A DNA stretch of 64,000 nt. Origin: CAYHGX01 sp964356355. Lineage in GTDB: Bacteria > Patescibacteriota > Gracilibacteria > UBA1369 > LOWO2-01-FULL-3. This document shows, piece by piece, positions 8,528 to 16,991 of the stretch. The translations under genes were made by a program, and so were the position numbers. Within the stretch, counting starts at the first letter, position 1, and every line of letters begins with the position of its first letter. The stretch spans positions 1 through 64,000 of the forward strand of contig CAYHGX010000005.1 in NCBI GenBank assembly GCA_964356355.1, read 5' to 3'. Below the pieces are notes generated by a model. It did not search any database. It was not told the DNA's origin and saw nothing but the letters and a program-made list of their open reading frames with translations.

Positions 8528-8737
8528 ATGGAGAATAAATTTTTAATTGATTTGGCTGTGAAGTATGGCCTTTTGGACTGGCAGATAGTTAAGATTACCA
8601 ATTGCGCGCATTTTGTTGGTGCGAATGGCGATTTCGATAAATTCAAGAGGATCGCAGAATATATTTGCGAGAATAAGATTGTTGATGAGCCCGAGGATGT
8701 GATTGCCGAAGAACTTAGGAGAAATGCGATTGTATAG
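8528..8737 (+). CDS. Small hypothetical protein, 69 aa
   Basis: The ATG at 8528 gives a clean soluble start (MENKFLIDL). An in-frame TTG eight codons upstream is possible but less likely. The product is acidic and helical, with two Cys-free halves around an NCAHFVGANGDF segment. I recognise no family. A TGCTATGAT sequence about 30 nt upstream could be an extended -10 box. It is transcribed away from typA and converges on the next gene, 11 nt away. Confidence 0.55.
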   Translation: MENKFLIDLAVKYGLLDWQIVKITNCAHFVGANGDFDKFKRIAEYICENKIVDEPEDVIAEELRRNAIV

Positions 8738-8748
8738 CTCTCTGGTCC

Positions 8749-9516
8749 CTATTGTAGCAATTTTCGATTGTCGAGACCTTCCTCGGTTTTTGTTAGTATT
8801 CCGGAAAGGATGAACTCAGAAAAAGTGTAGAGATTGTTATACTCTTCCTCGTGTGAATTTTGCTCAAAGTATTCACGTAAAATGTAGGCAGAAAGCTGAA
8901 TAAGGGCCATTTTAATTGTGCGATTCTCCTCATATTTTGGATCCTCGTAATCGTATTCTTTTGGCTGTTCAATCATTTCTATTTTATAGGCTGTTTTAAT
9001 TAGCTTATGAGGGACTTGTTCGGCTATTAACAGCATGTTTTTGATCCAACTATCGAGTTCGATGCGCATTTTTAGCGGAAAACTAGAGTCTTGGCCGGTG
9101 AAGAAGACCAACTCTGATCCTTGGGAGGTTGGCTCCTCGCTATGACTCTCGTTGAGAGAGTTTGTTGGCATTTCGCTTAGCTCGCTCTTTCCTCCTGAAA
9201 GCTGAAAAAAGCTCTCCCCTACTTGGCGCTTGATATCCTCGTTGGACAACAAGATGATGGCTAAAATGAAATTTGCAGGAATATTCTGCTCCAAGGCGCG
9301 GCTGATGAGCAAGACAAGGTCGCTTTTTTGACTATGCTTAATAAAAGCGAGGAGAATCCGTAAAAGTTCCTCCTCACTCTGTTTTTGCTTTCCTTCCTCT
9401 TTTTTAATTGCGGCAATTTGAGCCGCTGCCGCTTTCATTCGCTCCTTGAAGGCTTCAAATGCCGATTCCGACATACCTTCCCCGCCATCCATTCCAATAA
9501 AATCCTCTAATGACAT
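8749..9516 (-). CDS. Hypothetical acidic helical protein, 255 aa
   Basis: No family recognised. The protein is rich in Glu, Ser and Leu, with an Ala/Lys-rich helix at residues ~25-50, a hydrophobic helical region at ~60-110, a Ser-rich low-complexity linker at ~115-145 and a second helical region to the end. There is no signal peptide or true membrane segment. It lies 24 nt downstream of rpmA on the same strand and is probably co-transcribed with it, which is not a standard rpmA neighbour. Confidence 0.7.
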   Translation of the reverse strand: MSLEDFIGMDGGEGMSESAFEAFKERMKAAAAQIAAIKKEEGKQKQSEEELLRILLAFIKHSQKSDLVLLISRALEQNIPANFILAIILLSNEDIKRQVGESFFQLSGGKSELSEMPTNSLNESHSEEPTSQGSELVFFTGQDSSFPLKMRIELDSWIKNMLLIAEQVPHKLIKTAYKIEMIEQPKEYDYEDPKYEENRTIKMALIQLSAYILREYFEQNSHEEEYNNLYTFSEFILSGILTKTEEGLDNRKLLQ

Positions 9517-9540
9517 ATTAGTTGGTGGCTTACGTGCTTA

Positions 9541-9822
9541 TTATGCAGCTGCCTTTACGTTGACAATTGTGTCTTTAAATACACGTCCGTCGAACTTTTT
9601 AAGTGCTTTCTGTGAAAAGTGAACCTCTCCTGCAACTAGTGAGAAAATTGTATGATCCCTACCCATATCGGTGTTTTCACCTGGGAAGTATTTACATCCT
9701 CTCTGACGAATAATGATTCCTCCAGCCTTTACAACTTGGCCTCCGAAAACCTTTACTCCAAGCCTTTTGGCTACTGAATCGCGACCATTTTGCGTTGAAC
9801 CTGCTGCTTTTTTATGTGACAT
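9541..9822 (-). CDS. rpmA: 50S ribosomal protein L27 (bL27)
   Basis: The sequence begins [20 protein letters not shown] and continues with [10 protein letters not shown] and [12 protein letters not shown], the signature stretch of bL27. bL27 sits near the peptidyl-transferase centre and its N-terminus reaches tRNA. There is no cleavable N-terminal extension of the Firmicutes type; the protein starts directly with the mature-like sequence. Length 93 aa is normal. The usual partner rplU (L21) is not adjacent. Confidence 0.97.
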   Translation of the reverse strand: MSHKKAAGSTQNGRDSVAKRLGVKVFGGQVVKAGGIIIRQRGCKYFPGENTDMGRDHTIFSLVAGEVHFSQKALKKFDGRVFKDTIVNVKAAA

Positions 9823-9991
9823 ATTCTTTTGATTATATTGGCACCTCGCTGTGGCGCTCGGTGTATTTATTCGTTAGCACTTCGCTTCCGCTTGCGCTTG
9901 ATACTTTGAGATTTTAATAATTACTTTTGATTTTGGCAAGAGCATTTAGTTTTTTGCTATTTTGGGGCTTCAAAATGTGACCAAAATGTGC

Positions 9992-9997
9992 TATAAT
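9992..9997 (+). promoter_or_regulatory. Extended -10 promoter element of the M23 peptidase gene
   Basis: TGC followed by TATAAT (9992-9997) is a consensus extended -10. The -35 (TTCAAA near 9969) is weak. The start would lie about 15 nt before the ATG, and no Shine-Dalgarno sequence is visible. Confidence 0.55.
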
Positions 9998-10018
9998 AAT
10001 GGGATTTTAACTTATTTG

Positions 10019-11536
10019 ATGAGGAAAACTGGATTTACGACAGTTAGGCGACTATTGGGACTGTTTTTGGCTATTTCATTGATTTTTGCCAATATTTCCC
10101 TGGTTTTTGCGAGAGGTGGATTGGGAGATACCCCTAATACTACCGGAGAGTCTGTGGTGAAGGAAAGTAGTGTGAATTCTGAGATGACGGCAAAACAGGA
10201 TGAGTTTTTGAATCATATCACTACGGAGCTTGATCAATCTAAAACAAACTACAAACAGGTTTTGCGAGACATGAATGAAACTAAGACTCGTCTGAAACTT
10301 GTGGGAGAGGAGAGGCTTACCTTGCAGCAGTACATCGATAATTTGGATGCAAACATCACTAATACTAATAGTAAACTTGATAGTGTTACTAACCAGATTG
10401 CTGAGAAACAGAATCAGGTTGCGAAGATTGAAGAGGAGGTACAGGTTCGCGAGATTGCTCTGGATTATCAGAAACAGCTTTTGCAGGACTATTTGAAATT
10501 AATGTACGAGCAGCAGAACAGTATACTTTCGGTTGATGAGGCAGGCAAAATTGATGCCTTTAAGTTGTTATTGTCGGATGGTAGTGTTTCGGAAAATATT
10601 TCTCAATTGGCCTATTATGACTTGCTCACTGAAACTGGAGCCCAGCTTGCTGGCAAATTGGAGAAGATGTTTACCGAGTTGGCAGACAAGAAAAAGGAGC
10701 TGTCAGGTGAGGCCGAAAATTTAAGTGGGCTGCGTGAGGAGGTTGTTAATGAGAAGAAAGAGCTTGAGCTTCAACGAGACTCCAAGACAAAACTTTTGGC
10801 CACCACTCAGGGTCAGGAGGAAATTTACTCACAGCTACTTGCACAAACCCAGGCGCAGCAGGGTGAATACCTCCTTGATGTAAAGGCTTTGAATGATGCA
10901 CTAGAGTTTGTTCAACGTAAGATTGCGCAGGAGGGTGAAAATTTTGATCCTGAGAAATATCAATCTCTTCTTGATTATAAGACTAAGTCATTATATGAGT
11001 TTGAGCTTGATAGTTTGGGTCAAAATAATCAGGGTTTCAACTGGCCGGTACAACCAACTCGTGGCATTAGTGCATATTTCCATGATGGGGCATATTTATC
11101 TACTTTTGGAATGCAACATAGTGCGGTGGATATTCCCAAGTATCAGAGTACGCCAATTCATGCAGCGGCGGATGGCGTAGTGTACACGGCTAAGGACAAT
11201 GGATACGGCTATAGTTATATAATTTTGGCCCACGGTGGTGGCCTTACCACTGTGTATGGGCACGTAAGCAACATATTAGTAAAGGAGGGCGATAAGGTAA
11301 TTCAGGGAGCAATAATTGGGCTCACCGGCGGAATGCCGGGCACGAAGGGTGCGGGCTATATGACAACTGGTCCCCATTTGCATTTTGAGGTTCATAAAAA
11401 CGGTACCCCGGTTGATCCGTTGCTATACTTGCCGCTTGATGTTTTGAGCCAGGCCTTTGCGGTCTCTATGCCAGATAAATACTATTCAAGGTGGCAGTTA
11501 CAGGTGGTTGCAAAGGGTAAGGATGAGGAACTTTGA
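10019..11536 (+). CDS. EnvC-like murein hydrolase / M23 (LytM) metallopeptidase
   Basis: A secreted peptidoglycan hydrolase or its activator. The ATG at 10019 gives a classic signal peptide (RKTGFTTVRR, then a hydrophobic stretch ending in SLVFARG). Residues ~35-330 are long coiled coil, as in EnvC and NlpD-related proteins. The LytM domain fills the C-terminus with all zinc ligands visible: HSAVD (about H366, D370) and HLHFEV (about H453, H455). The peptidase is therefore probably active, unlike true EnvC, which is degenerate. It probably acts on cross-links during cell division. About 505 aa with this start. The nth gene follows 30 nt later. Confidence 0.93.
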   Translation: MRKTGFTTVRRLLGLFLAISLIFANISLVFARGGLGDTPNTTGESVVKESSVNSEMTAKQDEFLNHITTELDQSKTNYKQVLRDMNETKTRLKLVGEERLTLQQYIDNLDANITNTNSKLDSVTNQIAEKQNQVAKIEEEVQVREIALDYQKQLLQDYLKLMYEQQNSILSVDEAGKIDAFKLLLSDGSVSENISQLAYYDLLTETGAQLAGKLEKMFTELADKKKELSGEAENLSGLREEVVNEKKELELQRDSKTKLLATTQGQEEIYSQLLAQTQAQQGEYLLDVKALNDALEFVQRKIAQEGENFDPEKYQSLLDYKTKSLYEFELDSLGQNNQGFNWPVQPTRGISAYFHDGAYLSTFGMQHSAVDIPKYQSTPIHAAADGVVYTAKDNGYGYSYIILAHGGGLTTVYGHVSNILVKEGDKVIQGAIIGLTGGMPGTKGAGYMTTGPHLHFEVHKNGTPVDPLLYLPLDVLSQAFAVSMPDKYYSRWQLQVVAKGKDEEL

Positions 11537-11566
11537 GATTAGATGAGTGTGGGATAGAATTGCTGT

Positions 11567-12205
11567 ATGGTAAATATTCATGATTTGCTGAAAATGTTAA
11601 AGAGGGAGTATCCGAACGCGCGGATTGCTCTTAATTATAATACCAATTTTGAACTGCTTGTGGCGGTTATTTTATCGGCTCAGTGCACTGATGAACGGGT
11701 TAATATGGTGACTCCAAATTTATTTAAGCGCTTCCCTGGCGTACGTGATTTTGCAGAATGTCGAATTGAGGAACTGGAAAAGGCAATTTTTTCAACTGGC
11801 TTCTATAGGAACAAGTCAAAAAATATTAAGGCGATGGCGCAGATACTTTTGAGGGATTTTGGGGGAGAGGTGCCTTCTGATATGGAGAAGCTTTTGACTT
11901 TGCCTGGTGTGGCGAGAAAGACTGCCAATGTAATGATGCATTCGGCTTTTGATAATGCGGTGGGGATTGTGGTGGATACTCATGTGGCCCGGCTTGCCGG
12001 GCTACTTGGATTAGTACCAACAAGGATGAGTGAGAAGAAGGAGGCTGTAAAGATCGAAGAAGAACTGAAGCGGCTTGTACCTCGAAAGGATTGGGGAATA
12101 CTTCCTCACCTTCTAATTCTACATGGACGCAAAGTGTGTATCGCAAGACGTCCACGTTGTAGTGAGTGTGTTTTAAATAAGATCTGTCCCTCTTCAAAGA
12201 TATAA
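11567..12205 (+). CDS. nth: Endonuclease III
   Basis: A base-excision repair glycosylase/AP lyase that removes oxidised pyrimidines. The helix-hairpin-helix reads LPGVARKTANV with catalytic Lys at about 118, and the catalytic Asp is in VDTHVARL at about 137. The C-terminal 4Fe-4S loop is complete: Cys-x6-Cys-x2-Cys-x5-Cys in CIARRPRCSECVLNKIC. At 212 aa it matches the E. coli enzyme closely. It lies just downstream of the M23 gene on the same strand and converges on the next gene. Confidence 0.97.
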   Translation: MVNIHDLLKMLKREYPNARIALNYNTNFELLVAVILSAQCTDERVNMVTPNLFKRFPGVRDFAECRIEELEKAIFSTGFYRNKSKNIKAMAQILLRDFGGEVPSDMEKLLTLPGVARKTANVMMHSAFDNAVGIVVDTHVARLAGLLGLVPTRMSEKKEAVKIEEELKRLVPRKDWGILPHLLILHGRKVCIARRPRCSECVLNKICPSSKI

Positions 12206-12212
12206 GCTAGCT

Positions 12213-12809
12213 TTATGGAACGGCAATAATGACTGATTTCTCGGTTCTTGTGGCCATGCATTTTGGGCAGCTCACGTACCAAACATATAGTTCGCGTGGT
12301 TGTTTGCCGATTTCTGTGACGAGTTCTTCTATGTCTTTAGAGATATCCTTGTATGGTTTTGTTGATACTTTTGTGTAAACTTCTGCGTTCTCGAAGGAAA
12401 GCACGTCCTTGTCTAGTTTATTGGCATTTTCAACCTCTACTAAAACTGAGCCCATAAAGGTACCGTCAATGTCGAGAATCATTGGTTTTTCTACTGGCTT
12501 GTAGCCTTTTTTCAGTGCACCTTTCGTAGCTCGGTCGATATCAATTGCATATGAAATTGGCATATGAAAAAGACGTGGAGAAAAGGTTTTGTAAAACGAT
12601 TTAGTGAAAATTAATTTCTTTTTGTCCCAATCGGCAGGATTGATGGTGGGACATTTACAGGCTGGTACGGCTGGAGTAACTGGAGGTGCTGCTGGTGTGG
12701 CTGGAGTTGGGGTGGGAGCGGAAGACTCGGTGGTAGGAGGTGTAGCAGGAACAGCCGGTGAGGTAGCCTCAGCTTGTGGTGACGGGCTTGGTTGAATTTC
12801 ATCTGGCAT
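12213..12809 (-). CDS. Hypothetical protein with Pro/Ala/Thr-rich head and two Cys pairs
   Basis: The first ~70 residues are a Pro/Ala/Thr/Ser-rich disordered tail. It is followed by a compact domain with one Cys pair (CKC, about residue 73) and another near the C-terminus (CPKC), which together could bind zinc. No signal peptide or membrane segment is seen. I do not recognise the domain. It is a single gene convergent with nth, 7 nt away. Confidence 0.7.
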   Translation of the reverse strand: MPDEIQPSPSPQAEATSPAVPATPPTTESSAPTPTPATPAAPPVTPAVPACKCPTINPADWDKKKLIFTKSFYKTFSPRLFHMPISYAIDIDRATKGALKKGYKPVEKPMILDIDGTFMGSVLVEVENANKLDKDVLSFENAEVYTKVSTKPYKDISKDIEELVTEIGKQPRELYVWYVSCPKCMATRTEKSVIIAVP

Positions 12810-12883
12810 CTTTATTTTTGTTACGTTGTAGTGTTAGCACTCGCTACGCTCGCACTTGTTGATATTAAGTTTAGCATTTTGTT

Positions 12884-12912
12884 TTGGCGACAGCAAATTC
12901 ATATGATAGATT
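12884..12912 (+). promoter_or_regulatory. Possible promoter of tRNA-Gln
   Basis: TTGGCG (12884-12889), a 17-bp spacer and TAGATT (12907-12912), with the tRNA beginning 11 nt further on. The match is moderate. Confidence 0.35.
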
Positions 12913-12922
12913 GTTCGTACGT

Positions 12923-12997
12923 TGGGGCGTGGCCAAGTGGTAAGGCAGCGGGTTTTGGTCCCGCCATTCGTGGGTTCGAGTCCTACCGCCCCAGCCA
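12923..12997 (+). tRNA. tRNA-Gln (TTG)
   Basis: The cloverleaf is complete. Acceptor TGGGGCG pairs with CGCCCCA. The anticodon arm is GCGGG, loop TTTTGGT, CCCGC, giving TTG. The T arm carries GGTTCGAGTCC. The discriminator is G, followed by encoded CCA (12995-12997). Confidence 0.95.
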
Positions 12998-13003
12998 AGT
13001 GTT

Positions 13004-13028
13004 TCGAAACCTTTAAGGAAGGTTTCGA
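13004..13028. repeat. Perfect 10-bp hairpin after tRNA-Gln
   Basis: TCGAAACCTT (13004-13013) pairs with AAGGTTTCGA (13019-13028) around a 5-nt loop, seven bases after the tRNA CCA. No T-run follows, so it is not a standard terminator; it could take part in tRNA 3' processing or pausing. The next 140 nt hold no gene, only another inverted pair (GCTTTTTAAAG near 13076, CTTTAAAAAGC near 13112). Confidence 0.5.
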
Positions 13029-13173
13029 CGCTTCCAAAATATCGGTTATTCGCAAAAACTCCATTCACTAAGCTTCGCTTTTTAAAGCTGCAGGAAACCA
13101 CGAGACCTCCATCTTTAAAAAGCTACGCGCGCTCATGGAGATTTCTGCTCATATTTTTTTGTTTTACCCGATG

Positions 13174-13202
13174 AAAAAAGCACCCTTTTGACGGGGTGCT
13201 TT
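13174..13202 (-). terminator. Terminator of the type IV pilus operon
   Basis: Read on the minus strand, AAAGCACCC (13194-13202) pairs with GGGTGCTTT (13177-13185) and is followed by further T residues. It lies just after the last pilin gene. Confidence 0.85.
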
Positions 13203-13219
13203 GGACTTTAATTTACTGC

Positions 13220-13660
13220 TTATCTCGTAATTGAGATTGTTGCAGATAGCTCAGCGTCTGGTGCTGACACAGTAACTCTACCATTTGCATCTACAAGAGC
13301 CTCATAGCCGGTGTTGTAGTCTGCACAACTGGTATAATGAGCCCCGTCTGAAATAGGATCGAACGGCATTGCTGCAATGAAGGTTGGAACCAAATCGGCA
13401 CAGATGTCTACTTGCCCAACTCCACTTCCAATTACAGTTGAAGCATCTGTGAGGTTGACCGGCATAGTGCCTCTGTTATCGATTGCGTACTGTTGGATAC
13501 CATCCAATAGTGCTTTCACCTCGCTAGAACGCTGCGTGTTGTTTGCCTGTGAAATTTGTTTACTCGGATTAATTGCTACGATTACAATTCCGGCAAGAAT
13601 TGCGATTATTACAATTACCAAGAGTACTTCTATCAGCGTGAAACCTTTTTTGTTCCTCAT
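13220..13660 (-). CDS. Type IV major pilin, copy 2
   Basis: The leader MRNKKG ends in the prepilin peptidase site G|FTLIEV. A typical N-methylated hydrophobic helix follows (LLVIVIIAILAGIVIVAI), with Glu at mature position 5. The 146-residue protein has two Cys in the C-terminal half that could form the pilin disulfide loop. About 78% of residues match the upstream pilin by my count: the first ~28 are nearly identical and changes cluster in the exposed head. The cleaved pilin would be built into the pilus by PilB and PilC of this operon. It is the last gene before the terminator. Confidence 0.92.
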   Translation of the reverse strand: MRNKKGFTLIEVLLVIVIIAILAGIVIVAINPSKQISQANNTQRSSEVKALLDGIQQYAIDNRGTMPVNLTDASTVIGSGVGQVDICADLVPTFIAAMPFDPISDGAHYTSCADYNTGYEALVDANGRVTVSAPDAELSATISITR

Positions 13661-13693
13661 AGTGTGAGAGTTACGTTATATTTATTTTTAAAA

Positions 13694-14134
13694 TTATCTT
13701 GTAATAAAGATTTGAGCTCCCAGCTCTGCTGTTGGAGCTGATATGGTGAGTCGCCCATTTTCATCTACTGACGCCTCATATCCAGTATCGTAATCGGCGC
13801 AGTCGGTGTAGTGAGCACCTGTTGTGATCGGATCGAATGGCATTGCCACAACGTAATTTGGGACCAAATCATCGCAAATATCAACTTGTTCAGCTCCACT
13901 TCCAATTACTGTTGGTGCATCGGTGAGATTTGCCGGCATCGTGCCTCTATTGTCAATTGCAAACTCATGTACTGCATCTACAAGTGCTTTTACGTCACTT
14001 GAGCGTTGAGTATTATTCGCCTGGGCAACTTGCTTACTTGGGTTTACTGCTATAATTACTATTCCGGCAAGAATTGCGATTATTACAATTACCAGAAGAA
14101 CCTCTATTAATGTGAAACCCTTTTTGTTTCTCAT
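13694..14134 (-). CDS. Type IV major pilin, copy 1
   Basis: Same length (146 aa) and plan as the downstream pilin: leader MRNKKG, cleavage before FTLIEV, hydrophobic assembly helix, and a head domain with two Cys at matching positions. The two genes are 33 nt apart and clearly arose by tandem duplication. Substitutions are mostly in the surface-exposed half, consistent with divergence for antigenic or adhesive variation, although that role is inference. I cannot tell which copy is the main subunit. Confidence 0.92.
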   Translation of the reverse strand: MRNKKGFTLIEVLLVIVIIAILAGIVIIAVNPSKQVAQANNTQRSSDVKALVDAVHEFAIDNRGTMPANLTDAPTVIGSGAEQVDICDDLVPNYVVAMPFDPITTGAHYTDCADYDTGYEASVDENGRLTISAPTAELGAQIFITR

Positions 14135-14159
14135 AGGATGAGAGTTAGTTTATATTTGT

Positions 14160-14387
14160 TTACTTTTTCAATCTATCATCTGTGTATTTCTTTGACAAGT
14201 TCTCATATTTACCCCATTCAATAACTGGAAGCTTTACGTCAAGGGCACCCGGGTCAAGCTGTACTTTGTTTACTGTGATTTCGTAATATTTGTAATAAAT
14301 TATTGCTCCTGCTGTAACCGTTATAAAAAATATTATGCATATGGCTATATAAGAGACGTAGGATTTGATTTCTTTTATGGTTATCAT
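14160..14387 (-). CDS. Small bitopic membrane protein of the pilus operon, 75 aa
   Basis: One membrane helix at residues ~10-30 (YVSYIAICIIFFITVTAG) is followed by a ~45-residue charged extracytoplasmic tail. Its start overlaps the end of the PilO-like gene by 4 nt (ATGA), so the two are translationally coupled. By position it may complete the PilM-N-O inner-membrane assembly platform, taking a PilP-like place. I see no PilP lipobox, so I leave it unnamed. Confidence 0.7.
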   Translation of the reverse strand: MITIKEIKSYVSYIAICIIFFITVTAGAIIYYKYYEITVNKVQLDPGALDVKLPVIEWGKYENLSKKYTDDRLKK

Positions 14388-14953
14388 TTCTTTGTGTAAA
14401 GTTGAATAATTATATTTATGTTAGGCATTGTGTTTTCTGTTTTTTCTATAGTGGTTAGGTCTTGATAGGTTATTGATTCCACTTTTATGAAGTATGGAAT
14501 TGCCTCCAGGCGTCCAAGGAATTTATTTAAATCATCTGTTGAGCCAAAGAATAATATTTGATAGGAAATATATTCAGCTCCCTTATTTTTTTTCTTGCTC
14601 TTCGTTTTTATTACTTCTCCATAGGTTGATAACTGGAGATTGAGGGAGGATTCCTGCCCTATTTTTTCGATTTCTGAAATGAATTTGATAACATCTTCTT
14701 CATTGCGTGGACGCAATGAAAACAGAAAGTCGATAGTGTTTCTTGCTTTTTCCGTATACATCATTAGGCTGCTTTCGAAATCCTTATGAATCGTACTCCC
14801 TACTTCCAAAAACTTTTCAGTTTTTTTACTTTCGGTTTGTGCGTTAATCAATGCTATTCCGATGACAATAACTATGAAGGAGCCTATGCAAATAAGAAGT
14901 AGGCAAATTTTCAAAATCCTTTCTACACTATTTGGCAATTGAACTTGAACCAT
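14384..14953 (-). CDS. pilO: PilO-like pilus assembly protein
   Basis: One N-terminal membrane helix (residues ~14-36), a coiled-coil region at ~40-75 and a small ferredoxin-like C-terminal domain fit the PilO plan. PilO pairs with PilN in the membrane and links the cytoplasmic PilM to the pilus machine. Sequence similarity in this family is low, so the call rests on domain order and position after PilM-PilN. The start overlaps the preceding gene by 26 nt. A later start is possible, since the first residues (MVQVQLPNSVE) are not diagnostic. Confidence 0.75.
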   Translation of the reverse strand: MVQVQLPNSVERILKICLLLICIGSFIVIVIGIALINAQTESKKTEKFLEVGSTIHKDFESSLMMYTEKARNTIDFLFSLRPRNEEDVIKFISEIEKIGQESSLNLQLSTYGEVIKTKSKKKNKGAEYISYQILFFGSTDDLNKFLGRLEAIPYFIKVESITYQDLTTIEKTENTMPNINIIIQLYTKK

Positions 14954-16583
14954 ACTTATCTCGTTTTAAATATAATAATTTTAGTTTCATTTGGAATGAG
15001 ATTTTTGTCCTTTCATCATAGTTTGAAATTGGGGCTATTACCTGGTCAATAAACTCGGCTTTTTTAAGATTGGACTGAGCTTCGAGCAAGGTATTCCTAT
15101 CATTTGCAATTCCACTTATGTCATATGCCGTATCGCTATCCGAATATTTGAGGGAGGTAATTGTTATTCCCTTGGGCATAAGCTTGTATATTTTCTCAAT
15201 TTCGCTACTCACTGAAAACAAATTCTTAGAGATTCCACTTAACTCTGCAATTTCTTTGTTAAAGGTACCAATTTGTTCCTTTATCTCCTGATATCTTGCG
15301 CCAAATATCATTCTGTCCAATGACATTTTTTGAGATAAGAGACTTTTATATTGATATCCCGTATTTTGAAATTGGAATATCGTAAACGAGGCCAATGCGA
15401 GAACAATTGTTGTGGCTATTATTGAGGTTGCCGAGAATATTATTGCCTTTTTCCTTGTATCGAGGCTCTCAATGAATCTCTCAGGCAATAGATTTATTCC
15501 ATCTGAATCTGATGAGTTTAGTTCTCTCATCGCAGATCCTATTGAGTTGTTGAAATAAATTGAGAAGGGAACATATTCATTTTTGTCTTCAGCTTCAATC
15601 GTGAATTTCTTCGGCTCTATTGTTAGTCCAAGCTGTGGATCTCCAATCACTGTATTACATCTTGGGAAGTAGCTTTTGGCGATCTTCATTGAGTCTGGGA
15701 GATTGATAAATTTACCTGTCAGAAGAACCTGGTCAATTTTTTCGCCCTTATTTTTTTCTTCAAATTCTTCAACAATGAGCTTTCCGCGTTTGTAGTTTCT
15801 ATTCAGGAAGTTTTTAATTATGTCACTACCCTGGATGGTATTAAGCTTATTTTTTTCCTTGAGATCAATAATTACATTATCGGTAAGTTGAGATTCTTTT
15901 TCCAGCTCAGTAATTAGCTTGTGGCCCCCCTCATTCACACTAAAGAAGTGTTTTACAACTAAATTTTTTATAACAATGTAATTAACCGCCAGCGTATCCA
16001 TGTCGATTATCAGGCTAGTTTTTCCCAAGAGCATTTCTTCCGGTAATGAATAACGCAAGGTATCACAAGGTACGCTGAATAAAACAGGAATCATGTCCAT
16101 TTCCTCAAAAAGATCACAGTATTTATCGGCCACCTGTTTATTAATACAGGCGAATAACACATATTGTGAGGAGTGAGCAATTGATTCATCTTCCTTTTCG
16201 AGGACTGTACTGTCCCAATAAATATCGCTTATTGAAAAAGGGATGACCGTTTCCGCCTGATAGGTAATTGCTTTTTTCACTTCTTCTTTGCTTAAATTCG
16301 CAGGAAACTGAAAAATATGTGTCATTACTTTGCTTGAGGGAAATGTAATGGCTACATTTTTTGTTGCTATCGGGTTTGGATTACCATTTTGAAGCATAGA
16401 CTTCAAAATCAATTTCAGATCCTCCTTTTTCTTAATTTCACCGTTGACAATTACATCCGCAGGAATGATGGCCCTGTTGTACGATTCCAGGCATCTATTT
16501 TCACCATGTAGACTAAGCTCGGCTATCTCTACGGAGTAGTCGTGAAAGTCTATTCCTACTATTTTGTCTCCAAAAATACTCAT
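14928..16583 (-). CDS. PilM-PilN fusion protein
   Basis: At 551 residues this is longer than PilM (about 350). Residues 1-~375 form an actin-like PilM domain, beginning FGDKIVGIDFHDYSVEIAEL (phosphate-1 motif) with later segments such as TSLIIDMDTLAVNYIVI and VDQVLLTGKFINLP-like nucleotide-binding strands. A membrane helix follows at ~385-408 (KAIIFSATSIIATTIVLAL), then a PilN-like coiled coil and ferredoxin-like domain. In most bacteria PilM and PilN are separate and bind through the PilN N-terminus, so fusion enforces 1:1 stoichiometry. The family assignment is firm; the functional meaning is inferred. Confidence 0.85.
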   Translation of the reverse strand: MSIFGDKIVGIDFHDYSVEIAELSLHGENRCLESYNRAIIPADVIVNGEIKKKEDLKLILKSMLQNGNPNPIATKNVAITFPSSKVMTHIFQFPANLSKEEVKKAITYQAETVIPFSISDIYWDSTVLEKEDESIAHSSQYVLFACINKQVADKYCDLFEEMDMIPVLFSVPCDTLRYSLPEEMLLGKTSLIIDMDTLAVNYIVIKNLVVKHFFSVNEGGHKLITELEKESQLTDNVIIDLKEKNKLNTIQGSDIIKNFLNRNYKRGKLIVEEFEEKNKGEKIDQVLLTGKFINLPDSMKIAKSYFPRCNTVIGDPQLGLTIEPKKFTIEAEDKNEYVPFSIYFNNSIGSAMRELNSSDSDGINLLPERFIESLDTRKKAIIFSATSIIATTIVLALASFTIFQFQNTGYQYKSLLSQKMSLDRMIFGARYQEIKEQIGTFNKEIAELSGISKNLFSVSSEIEKIYKLMPKGITITSLKYSDSDTAYDISGIANDRNTLLEAQSNLKKAEFIDQVIAPISNYDERTKISFQMKLKLLYLKRDKYGSSSIAK

Positions 16584-16595
16584 GTTTTTATACTA

Positions 16596-16991
16596 TTAGT
16601 TTTTTTGCCAATTTAATAGTCTAACGTTATTTATTTCACCATTTTGAATTACTGTGATTTCTGCCTGATGATTTTGAGTGTAGTTTTCAAATGTTGTGCT
16701 TATTGATACTATTTTTGTGGTGCTTCCAATGATGGAAATTGTGCAAGTACCATAATCAAAGGTAATTGTTCCCCCTGAATAATTGATGTCCATTTTTATT
16801 TTTTGACTTGCCTCTTCAAAACAGGATTCAGCAATATAATAGGAGGATTTGTTTGATCTGGTATTTAGCTGTTGATATGAGCTGGTAACCTGGGTTTCCG
16901 ATACCCCAATCACAATCAAGAGTAAAACAGCAGACATCACCAACACACTTATAAGCATAATTGCGCCTCTGATATTTTTTGTTTTCTTCAT
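16596..16991 (-). CDS. PilX-like minor pilin component, 131 aa
   Basis: A short basic N-terminus (MKKTKNIRG) is followed by a hydrophobic helix (residues ~10-29) and then by sequence like the PilX N-terminal family: SYQQLNTRSNKSSYYIAESC, where an A-E-S/A motif is typical. Cys in the tail may form a disulfide. It lacks a perfect Phe-Thr-Leu-Ile-Glu prepilin site, as PilX-type proteins in these lineages often do. It overlaps the upstream minor-pilin gene by 4 nt. It probably primes pilus assembly together with the other minor pilins. Confidence 0.7.
   Translation of the reverse strand: MKKTKNIRGAIMLISVLVMSAVLLLIVIGVSETQVTSSYQQLNTRSNKSSYYIAESCFEEASQKIKMDINYSGGTITFDYGTCTISIIGSTTKIVSISTTFENYTQNHQAEITVIQNGEINNVRLLNWQKN

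Noticed and set aside
12833..12860. Half of a CIRCE (HrcA) operator: TTAGCACTC upstream of a minus-strand gene, with a similar word near 9873
   Set aside because: The matching second arm GAGTGCTAA is not present at the required 9-bp spacing, and the neighbours are not chaperone genes.
13046..13140. Possible repeat or ncRNA between tRNA-Gln and the pilin genes
   Set aside because: Only one 11-bp inverted pair and a short CTCCAT/ATGGAG pair; not enough to call a feature beyond the hairpin listed.
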